Origin: a virus
IMG/VR virus record: IMGVR_UViG_3300048032_000109
Span: 1 to 20,828 of that record
Length of the DNA: 20,828 nt
Reading direction: 5' to 3' (one strand)
Positions 5,327-10,572 of this stretch are shown here, in pieces. Made by a program: the position numbers and the translations under genes. How positions within the stretch are numbered: the stretch's first letter is position 1; each line of letters opens with the position of its first letter. The notes beneath the pieces are model-generated. The model searched no databases. It saw nothing but the letters and a program-made list of their open reading frames with translations, and had not been told where the DNA came from.

Positions 5327-5346
5327 AGTATCCCGAAGGGATTCAA
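5327..5346 (+). other. Hairpin AGTATCCCGAAGGGATTCAA in terL leader
   Basis: ATCCC and GGGAT pair around a GAA loop. The element matches 2774-2793 at 18 of 20 bases. The two differences are at paired positions (A-T here, G-C there), so the stem is kept by compensatory change. It lies between the motif at 5201 and terL, and may be an RNA-processing site. Confidence 0.45.
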
Positions 5347-5366
5347 AGACATGATTGAATGATTAA

Positions 5367-5412
5367 GAGTACCCTGAGTGATTGAGGGGGTACGAAAGTA
5401 ATCAGGGTACTC
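5367..5412. other. Inverted repeat GAGTACCCTG / CAGGGTACTC
   Basis: A perfect 10 bp inverted repeat with a 26-base spacer, ending 58 bases before the terL start codon. There is no T-run behind it on either strand. It could be a leader hairpin affecting terL expression or a two-fold protein-binding site. Confidence 0.4.
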
Positions 5413-5470
5413 ATATATATTGTTACTTTAATCAGGCTTACTCAAAGACAATTAAGAGGACACAAGACAC

Positions 5471-7123
5471 ATGAACAAGAAAGAGCTATCTAAACTGCTC
5501 AAAGAAAAGCAGAGAAGGTCTAGGCTTAAGGATTATGAACATAACTTTACTAAGTTTGCAGAAGAACAAATACAAATCGTTACTAAGGACGTATCCAGGG
5601 GGTTTGTTCCATTTAAATTCAATAAAGCCCAACAGATAATTACAGAAAAATTAGAGGAACAACGGAATGCTACTGGAAAAGTTAGAGCAATTATTCTTAA
5701 AGCTAGGCAGCAGGGGATATCTACATACTGCGCTGGACGAGTCTTCTGGAAGAGTTATTATACTCCCCATTCAAGATCAGTTGTCATGGCGCATGATTCG
5801 GCTACGTCAGATGCTCTATTTGCTATGTCCAAAAACCTTATTAGAAACATGGAGGGAAACCTTGCACCCAATGAAATACGTAGTAATGCTAAAGAAATTA
5901 TTATTAACAGTCCTGCTATGGGCGATAAAGACGCTACAGCTTCCTATAGGCTTTATACAGCGGGGTCTCCAGAAGCTGGAAGAGGTACTACGCCGACTAT
6001 AGCACACTGTTCTGAGGTAGCTTTCTGGCAACATGATGAGAAGATCCTAGCAGGACTCTTCCAAGGTATCTCACAGGCTGACGGTACTGAGGTTATCCTG
6101 GAGTCTACTGCTAATGGTGCTCAAGGGGAGTTTTACAGGCTCTGGAAGGGCGCTGAGATGGGGGAGAATGAATATCTACCTATCTTTCTACCGTGGTATA
6201 TTACACCAGAATACACTAGAGAACCCCCAGAGAACATGGAGTTGACAGTTGAAGAAGAAAAACTACGAGATAAACACGACCTCACAGACGGACAACTCTA
6301 CTGGCGAAGACTTAAGATTGCAGAAGGAGGAGAACTCAAGTTCAAACAAGAGTACCCCTCAACAGCTGACGAAGCGTTTATTATGTCAGGATCTAACGTC
6401 TTCAACCTGGAGCGTTTGGACGCACTAGTTCCAGAATCTTATCAAAGAAGGTCTGAGTGGGACCCTGCATCGAAGATGTTTGATGAGAATAAAGAAGGTT
6501 CTTTGTACATATACCAGTTTCCTGACTGGAATGAACCCTATGTGGTTGCTGCTGATGTAGCCTTGGGGGTTGGTCAGGACTATTCTGCTGCTGTTGTGTT
6601 AAATAAAAAGTATGAGATTGTAGCACACTATAGGAATAACAAGATTGACCCCAGTATGTGGGGTGATCTTCTGTTTTATTTAGGCCGTTATTATAATAAT
6701 GCCCTATTAGCAGTAGAATCTAACAGTATGGGTATTGCAACCCTGCAGAAACTAGACAGTACAGGCTACATAAACCTGTATAGACAGACAAAGATAGCTA
6801 ATGTGTCCTCGGAAGAGGGTGTTAGGTTGGGTTTTAGAACGACATCTGCTACAAAACCAGCGATTATAGCTAATCTTAAAAACCTAATAGAGAATGAAGA
6901 GATACTTATCCCGTCTGTGCAGATAATTAAAGAACTTAAGGACTATATTTCTACGGATACGGGTAAGACAGAAGCTGCACCCAACTGTTATGATGATTCG
7001 GTTATAGCATTAGCGATAGGTTGTGAAGTATTACGCACACATTGGGACAGATTGGGGACTTCAAATGTTTCATGGAAACAAAAGATGTCTGGTATAGAAC
7101 AACCAGAAGTAAACTGGATATAG
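5471..7123 (+). CDS. terL: Terminase large subunit (ATPase and nuclease)
   Basis: This 550-residue DNA-packaging motor subunit has the two expected domains. The N-terminal ATPase carries LKARQQGIS at residues 76-84 as a variant Walker A motif, a Walker-B-like strand with acidic Glu182 (IAHCSEVAF), and the coupling motif ESTANG at 211-216. The C-terminal RNase-H-like nuclease carries Asp362 and Asp370 in AADVALGVGQDYSA, Glu416 in LAVESNSMG and Asp508/Asp509 in CYDDSVIAL. These fit the three metal-binding acidic positions. In the family it cuts concatemeric DNA and drives it through the portal into the prohead. GAGGA lies ten bases before the ATG. No small terminase subunit is recognised in the window. 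Confidence 0.95.
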   Translation: MNKKELSKLLKEKQRRSRLKDYEHNFTKFAEEQIQIVTKDVSRGFVPFKFNKAQQIITEKLEEQRNATGKVRAIILKARQQGISTYCAGRVFWKSYYTPHSRSVVMAHDSATSDALFAMSKNLIRNMEGNLAPNEIRSNAKEIIINSPAMGDKDATASYRLYTAGSPEAGRGTTPTIAHCSEVAFWQHDEKILAGLFQGISQADGTEVILESTANGAQGEFYRLWKGAEMGENEYLPIFLPWYITPEYTREPPENMELTVEEEKLRDKHDLTDGQLYWRRLKIAEGGELKFKQEYPSTADEAFIMSGSNVFNLERLDALVPESYQRRSEWDPASKMFDENKEGSLYIYQFPDWNEPYVVAADVALGVGQDYSAAVVLNKKYEIVAHYRNNKIDPSMWGDLLFYLGRYYNNALLAVESNSMGIATLQKLDSTGYINLYRQTKIANVSSEEGVRLGFRTTSATKPAIIANLKNLIENEEILIPSVQIIKELKDYISTDTGKTEAAPNCYDDSVIALAIGCEVLRTHWDRLGTSNVSWKQKMSGIEQPEVNWI

Positions 7124-7140
7124 TATATACCCCTTATAGA
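7124..7140 (+). promoter_or_regulatory. Promoter-like motif copy 3, behind terL
   Basis: TATATACCCCTTATAGA recurs directly after the terL stop codon, facing the holin-like and structural genes. It is identical over 17 bases to 5201-5217 and to the complement of 5105-5121. A copy placed in a gap before a new operon supports a promoter role. Confidence 0.45.
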
Positions 7141-7146
7141 ACATAA

Positions 7147-7162
7147 AGACCCCTAAGGGTCT
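7147..7162 (+). other. Hairpin AGACCCCTAAGGGTCT
   Basis: A perfect 6 bp stem (AGACCC/GGGTCT) with loop CTAA, seven bases after promoter-like copy 3. There is no T-run, so it is not a standard terminator. It may cap or stabilise the 5' end of a transcript starting at copy 3. Confidence 0.4.
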
Positions 7163-7190
7163 AAGAGATCCGCGTTGTCCTCATGCGTCC

Positions 7191-7214
7191 GGTGGTACGC
7201 AGCGGTATACCACC
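7191..7214 (+). other. Hairpin GGTGGTA / TACCACC
   Basis: A 7 bp perfect stem with a ten-base loop, 20 bases before the next start codon and just ahead of its GGAGG site. It may influence translation of the holin-like gene. Confidence 0.35.
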
Positions 7215-7234
7215 ACTTATTTACGGAGGATAGT

Positions 7235-7441
7235 ATGTCAGTAGAAACATTTCTCAAATGGAAGATACTACCTCGTTTTATGATGTTGGCTAGTACAGTA
7301 ATGTCTTGGCGATGTGCTGAGTGGTTTATGGATCTTCCTGATCCAACAGGAGCACAGTCAGCTTTTGTGTCCGTAGTAATGGGCGTAATGACGGGTGTTT
7401 TTGGAATTTGGATGGGTCACGAACATAAAGGGGACAAATAA
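7235..7441 (+). CDS. Holin-like small membrane protein
   Basis: A 68-residue protein starting MSVETFLKWKILPRFMMLA. GGAGG lies six bases before this ATG; the frame continues 20 codons further upstream, but without a site. Two hydrophobic segments (residues about 11-32 and 40-60) are joined by a short loop, WFMDLPDPTGAQ, and the C-terminus is charged (GHEHKGDK). This two-helix layout and size fit class II phage holins, and the sequence resembles small membrane proteins of marine phages seen near the structural genes. No endolysin is recognised in the window, so the lysis role is an inference. Its stop overlaps the next start (TAATG). Confidence 0.6.
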   Translation: MSVETFLKWKILPRFMMLASTVMSWRCAEWFMDLPDPTGAQSAFVSVVMGVMTGVFGIWMGHEHKGDK

Positions 7442-8493
7442 TGCCACCAAGAAATCACAAGGATTGGAAGAAAGAACCTAATGTAGAATACATAAACTCT
7501 AGGATATATTCAGATTGGGATATATACAGCCAGGAACTAGAAACCATATTCTCTAAGGTATGGGTTCCTGTTTGCCATGAAAGCGAACTACCTGAAGACA
7601 ACTGGTATCGGACCTCAACAATTGCACATACACCAATTGCTGTAATAAAAAATAAACATGGTATTCATGTGTATAAAAACACAGGGCTTCATGGTGTATC
7701 AGGGCCAGTAGGTATTATAACTGGTAATCGACTACATAGTGAAATAGGATACGGTGGGATGGTGTGGGCTACCCTTGATGATAACCCAACACAATCTCTA
7801 AAAGAATGGCTTAATGGATCATTTGATTGTATTATAGATGCTATTGATGCTGAACCATTAGAGGTGTTTCATTACCACAAGGCTATTATAGATACGAATT
7901 ACAAACTGTGGCATGACACTAACTCAGAGTTCTACCACGACTTTATGCACTACTTTAATCGTGTGTCGGGGTTTAACGATGAATACTTTGCTAGAAAAAA
8001 TATACCATTTGATAACGGACACGTTAATGTCAGCAGCTTCACAGTCAACTATGAGGAGTACGATGGGTTTGAGGATAGAGGAGAGCTTAGTTTCCCTAAC
8101 CTTCCACCCAATCAATGGTATATGGTTGATTTGTTTCCTGGATTTAATTTTAATCTTAGGGGGAGTGCTTATAGAAGCGATAGTGTTACGCCTCTTGGAC
8201 CAAACAAAGTTCTTATTGAGTTTCGTGGCTATGGTCTCAAAAGTGACTCACCAGAAGATAGGAAGACCCGTATAAACCACCACAACTCTATTTGGGGTCC
8301 ATTCGGTAGAAACTTACACGAAGACCTTATTGGTGTCGCTGGTCAGGGCACAACAATGCGTCCAGGCACAGAAGATCGTTTCATACTTCATGGTCGGCAT
8401 GAAAACAGAACCATACACGATGAAGTAGGCATGAGACATTATTATGAGGAGTGGGGGAAATGGATGGGGATAAATCCAAAAATAGCAGCATAA
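7441..8493 (+). CDS. Rieske-type ring-hydroxylating oxygenase homologue without a Rieske cluster
   Basis: A 350-residue homologue of oxygenase alpha subunits. The N-terminal part matches the family (RIYSDWDIYSQELETIFSKVW at about 21-41, then VCHESELPEDNWYRT and TPIAVIKNKHGIHVYKN). Where the family has the first Rieske motif C-x-H this protein has TGLH, keeping His84 but replacing Cys with Gly82. The second motif, C-x2-H, and its surroundings are absent: the chain passes straight to GYGGMVWATLDDN. Only two Cys exist (45 and 130). The C-terminal catalytic domain keeps a plausible mononuclear iron site: Glu163, His166 and His170 in NSEFYHDFMH, and Asp295 in NLHEDLIGV. Family members are usually 400-450 residues, so the shortening matches the lost cluster region. 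The start is coupled to the holin-like gene. Substrate unknown. Confidence 0.8.
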   Translation: MPPRNHKDWKKEPNVEYINSRIYSDWDIYSQELETIFSKVWVPVCHESELPEDNWYRTSTIAHTPIAVIKNKHGIHVYKNTGLHGVSGPVGIITGNRLHSEIGYGGMVWATLDDNPTQSLKEWLNGSFDCIIDAIDAEPLEVFHYHKAIIDTNYKLWHDTNSEFYHDFMHYFNRVSGFNDEYFARKNIPFDNGHVNVSSFTVNYEEYDGFEDRGELSFPNLPPNQWYMVDLFPGFNFNLRGSAYRSDSVTPLGPNKVLIEFRGYGLKSDSPEDRKTRINHHNSIWGPFGRNLHEDLIGVAGQGTTMRPGTEDRFILHGRHENRTIHDEVGMRHYYEEWGKWMGINPKIAA

Positions 8494-8687
8494 AACCAGT
8501 AGCTTTAGAAGTAGGTGAAAATAGTTTTGAGCTTGTGTTACGTATATTAGGTAATGAGTTTATAGCAATACGAATAGGATCAACAAACTTTAGTGGTAAA
8601 CTAATAGCAGGTGGTGTCTTATTACTTTTCTTTACGTTTATGCTTCTGGAGGTATTTGGCCTGTCAAGGATTATGGGAGTTGAGTAA
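8460..8687 (+). CDS. Small protein with C-terminal membrane segment
   Basis: A 75-residue protein starting MDGDKSKNSSIKPVALEVGE. AGGAG sits eight bases before this ATG, inside the end of the oxygenase-like gene; a GTG start at 8451 is possible. Residues 1-40 are polar with a strand-like FELVLRILGNEFIAIRIG. Residues about 47-68 are a membrane helix (LIAGGVLLLFFTFMLLE). Function unknown. It is coupled to its neighbours (34-base overlap upstream, TAATG downstream). Confidence 0.65.
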   Translation: MDGDKSKNSSIKPVALEVGENSFELVLRILGNEFIAIRIGSTNFSGKLIAGGVLLLFFTFMLLEVFGLSRIMGVE

Positions 8688-9085
8688 TGCCCACCAGAGT
8701 CAATGAAAATACAGAAGTAGCTTTACCATTACGAAATATTATAAGCATGGTAGCAGCAGCTAGTGTTGCAACATGGGCGTACTTTGGAATTATAGAACGT
8801 CTTAATCAAATGGAAACAAACGTAACCATGATGGAAGCAGACGTAGGTCAGAACACAGAGTTTCGTATTAAATGGCCTCGTGGTGACATGGGAAGTCTAC
8901 CCGCAGATAGTGAACAATATATGCTTATTGAACACCTTGCGGGAGAGTTAGAAAAACTACAAACCGATATTGAAAGTGGTAAGGCTCCGTATGATCAACA
9001 ACAAAAGTTGACTTTAGAGTTCTATGAAAAACGAATAACTAGCTTAGAAGAAAACATAGAAAAACTAAGAAACGGAGATAAGTAA
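8687..9085 (+). CDS. Membrane-anchored coiled-coil protein, spanin-like layout
   Basis: A 132-residue protein starting MPTRVNENTEVALPLRNIIS. A membrane helix spans residues about 16-37 (RNIISMVAAASVATWAYFGI). Helical, charged sequence follows (ERLNQMETNVTMMEADVG), and a C-terminal coiled coil (FYEKRITSLEENIEKLRNG). One helix plus a long coiled coil resembles inner-membrane spanins of phage lysis cassettes. No outer-membrane partner with a lipobox is seen, so this remains a guess. Overlaps of TAATG type join it to both neighbours. Confidence 0.65.
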   Translation: MPTRVNENTEVALPLRNIISMVAAASVATWAYFGIIERLNQMETNVTMMEADVGQNTEFRIKWPRGDMGSLPADSEQYMLIEHLAGELEKLQTDIESGKAPYDQQQKLTLEFYEKRITSLEENIEKLRNGDK

Positions 9086-9294
9086 TGAAAGAAACTCTTT
9101 TCGTTCTATTCTTAACATTAGGTGGGGAACCTATAGAATGGACACCTCATTTTTCCCTAAAGGATTGCTTAAGTATAAAACGAAAAATTGATCGTCTTTC
9201 AAAATCAGGTCACTTATACAGTTGTAAAAAAGAAACTGTGACTCTGGAACAAGATGGTGATAAATACGTTATAGTGGATTTTATAAATGAGTAG
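9085..9294 (+). CDS. Small secreted-type Cys-containing protein
   Basis: A 69-residue protein starting MKETLFVLFLTLGGEPIEW. The first 13 residues form a short hydrophobic stretch like a weak signal peptide. The body carries two Cys (SLKDCLSIKRKIDRL and LYSCKKETVT), possibly a disulphide in the periplasm. Small phage proteins with this layout (FLTLG..EW.......DCL..KR) occur next to lysis genes in marine phages, from memory. The start is coupled by TAATG, and the stop overlaps the following DUF1289 gene by eight bases. Confidence 0.65.
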   Translation: MKETLFVLFLTLGGEPIEWTPHFSLKDCLSIKRKIDRLSKSGHLYSCKKETVTLEQDGDKYVIVDFINE

Positions 9295-9445
9295 CCCATG
9301 TGTTGGTGTTTGTAGATTAGATAGCGAAGATAAATATTGTGTTGGATGTGGACGAACAACCGATCAAATAAGAGATTATTATTTGGATGGACTAAAAAAT
9401 GGTACACATACCTTATACTCAACCCAAAAGAAAAAGAAAACCTAA
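9287..9445 (+). CDS. DUF1289-family Cys4 protein
   Basis: A 52-residue protein starting MSSPCVGVCRLDSEDKYCVG. It matches the DUF1289 signature SPC-x3-C-x-L-D...YC-x2-C-GR-T, with Cys5, Cys9, Cys18 and Cys21 all present, followed by the usual IRDYY region and a Lys-rich tail. These bacterial proteins are thought to bind iron-sulphur or zinc through the four Cys; their function is not settled. The gene is coupled to its upstream neighbour by an eight-base overlap. It is one of two iron-associated families in this cassette, the other being the oxygenase-like gene. Confidence 0.75.
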   Translation: MSSPCVGVCRLDSEDKYCVGCGRTTDQIRDYYLDGLKNGTHTLYSTQKKKKT

Positions 9446-9623
9446 AGAATACAAAAGCCCTATTGTGTGGTGGAACAGTGTTCGTTATAGTAATGGAGAA
9501 TTGTCATGTCAATCGAAAAAGCAGGAGAAACCTTCTCCGGTTACAACAAACCAAAGCGAACCCCTAACCACCCCAAAAAATCCCACGCTGTCCTTGCGAG
9601 GTCGGGTGGTAAAGAAAAACTAA
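9399..9623 (+). CDS. Possible small basic protein overlapping two neighbours
   Basis: The first 36 codons read like a real phage protein (MVHIPYTQPKRKRKPKEYKS, then PIVWWNSVRYSNGEL). The rest lies inside the better supported gene at 9506-9784, in another frame, and has a composition that looks forced by it. The ribosome-binding site is weak. A real gene whose stop drifted downstream is plausible. It overlaps the upstream gene by 47 bases and the downstream gene by 118. Confidence 0.4.
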   Translation: MVHIPYTQPKRKRKPKEYKSPIVWWNSVRYSNGELSCQSKKQEKPSPVTTNQSEPLTTPKNPTLSLRGRVVKKN

Positions 9624-9784
9624 TACGGTTTGGTGAAAAAGGTGCGAGTACTGCAGGTAAACCAAAGGCTGGTGAATCTAGGCGTATGAAAATGAAACGT
9701 AAATCTTTTAAGGCTCGTCATGCTAAAAACATTGCTCGTGGTCCTTTAAGCGCAGCATATTGGGCTAATAAGGTTAAATGGTAG
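9506..9784 (+). CDS. Conserved basic phage protein (AAYWANKVKW C-terminus)
   Basis: A 92-residue, strongly basic protein starting MSIEKAGETFSGYNKPKRT. GGAG lies before the ATG. The pattern SHAVLARSGGKEKLIRFGEKG, then RRMKMKRKSFKARHAKNI, and the ending SAAYWANKVKW recurs, from memory, in marine phages and some other aquatic viruses as a hypothetical protein. The high Lys/Arg content suggests a DNA- or head-associated role. Position before the portal fits an accessory head gene. Function unknown. Confidence 0.8.
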   Translation: MSIEKAGETFSGYNKPKRTPNHPKKSHAVLARSGGKEKLIRFGEKGASTAGKPKAGESRRMKMKRKSFKARHAKNIARGPLSAAYWANKVKW

Positions 9785-10017
9785 ATATGGAGGATAAATT
9801 GCTAGAAGCTGTTCGTAAACACGCAGAGGGTCATGTGGCTAAGCACGTGGCAAATATTGAGGTCTATTTAGATAATCCTGTTGGTATTGGTGAACATAGT
9901 GATATTATTGATGCTATTGAAACTGAGTTAAGTCATATGGCTAAATGGCATGAAAAATTAGAAATGATTGACATATATATCACGGAGGTAAAGGATGGCT
10001 GTAAATGCGGCAGGTAA
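9778..10017 (+). CDS. Conserved hypothetical helical phage protein
   Basis: A 79-residue protein starting MVDMEDKLLEAVRKHAEGHV. The ATG overlaps the upstream stop (ATGGTAG), with AAGG before it; an alternative ATG at 9787 would be three residues shorter. The central part, NIEVYLDNPVGIGEHSDIID, with AIETELSHMAKWHEKLEMID, forms two probable helices joined by a turn. This pattern is familiar from short hypothetical phage proteins next to the portal and terminase. It ends GCKCGR. No assigned function. Confidence 0.75.
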   Translation: MVDMEDKLLEAVRKHAEGHVAKHVANIEVYLDNPVGIGEHSDIIDAIETELSHMAKWHEKLEMIDIYITEVKDGCKCGR

Positions 10018-10162
10018 CTACACAAAACCGACAATGCGTAAAAACTTGTTTAATAAAATTAAAGCAGGTAGTAAAGGAGGTCGTCCAGGCCAATGGTCGG
10101 CGCGAAAGGCGCAAATGCTTGCTAAACAGTATAAAGCAAATGGTGGAGGCTATAGAGACTAA
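9995..10162 (+). CDS. Conserved small basic phage protein (GGxPGQWSARKAQ)
   Basis: A 55-residue protein starting MAVNAAGNYTKPTMRKNLFN. The signature KAGSKGGRPGQWSARKAQML and the end NGGGYRD is, from memory, common in small proteins of aquatic phages and large viruses. GGAGG lies eight bases before the ATG. Basic and Gly-rich; a nucleic-acid-associated role is likely but unproven. TAATG overlap with the next gene, whose homologues are usually its neighbour or fused to it. Confidence 0.75.
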   Translation: MAVNAAGNYTKPTMRKNLFNKIKAGSKGGRPGQWSARKAQMLAKQYKANGGGYRD

Positions 10163-10416
10163 TGCCAAAAAAACCGTCACAAAAGAGCCTAAGCAAATGG
10201 ACTTCTCAGAAGTGGCGAACCAAAAGTGGTAAAAACTCTACTCAAGGTCCGTTGGCTACTGGAGAACGTTATATGCCAGCTTCAGCTGTGGCTAGTCTTA
10301 CGCCAGCAGAACACGCTGCTACCACTAGGGCTAAGAGAAAAGCTACAAAAGCAGGAAAACAATTTAGTAAACAACCTAAAAAGGTTGCAAACAAAGTAAA
10401 ACGACATAGAACGTAA
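10162..10416 (+). CDS. Conserved small basic phage protein, DUF5872-like
   Basis: An 84-residue protein starting MPKKPSQKSLSKWTSQKWRT. The pattern SLSKWTSQKWRTKSGKNS, then GERYMPASAVASLTPAEHAA, and the Lys-rich tail (KQFSKQPKKVANKVKRHRT) matches what I remember of DUF5872-type proteins of phages and algal viruses. Net charge is very high. Probably binds DNA or RNA, but its function is unknown. The start is coupled to the previous gene. Confidence 0.7.
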   Translation: MPKKPSQKSLSKWTSQKWRTKSGKNSTQGPLATGERYMPASAVASLTPAEHAATTRAKRKATKAGKQFSKQPKKVANKVKRHRT

Positions 10417-10431
10417 ACCCAGGAGTGGTAA

Positions 10432-10572
10432 ATGTCTAGATTTGTACAAGAAACACATAAACAAAAAGATGCTAAAAAACCTCAGCCAAAGTTACCTAAG
10501 GCTGGTTCTTATGATTTAAAAGCTTTAGAGAAAGCTAAGCCTATTTATTCAGGCACTGGAGGGAAACGATAA
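10432..10572 (+). CDS. 46-residue basic hypothetical protein
   Basis: A short Lys/Pro-rich protein starting MSRFVQETHKQKDAKKPQPK and ending YSGTGGKR. AGGAG lies six bases before the ATG, and the stop overlaps the portal start (TAATG), both of which support a real, coupled gene. No domain is recognised. Confidence 0.6.
   Translation: MSRFVQETHKQKDAKKPQPKLPKAGSYDLKALEKAKPIYSGTGGKR

Larger units (their letters stand above)
4950..5470. other. Divergent intergenic control region
   Basis: These 520 bases separate the leftward early arm from the rightward late arm and hold no credible gene. Seen here are two 11-base direct repeats (5027-5057), a divergent pair of the 17-base promoter-like motif (5105-5121 and 5201-5217), a possible sigma70-type promoter towards the left, a hairpin (5327-5346) and a 10 bp inverted repeat (5367-5412). 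A replication origin could also lie here, but nothing proves it. Confidence 0.6.

Noticed and set aside
7147-7162. Intrinsic terminator behind terL
   Set aside because: The stem is good, but it is followed by AAGAGATCC, not by a T-run, and it lies downstream of a promoter-like motif facing the same way.
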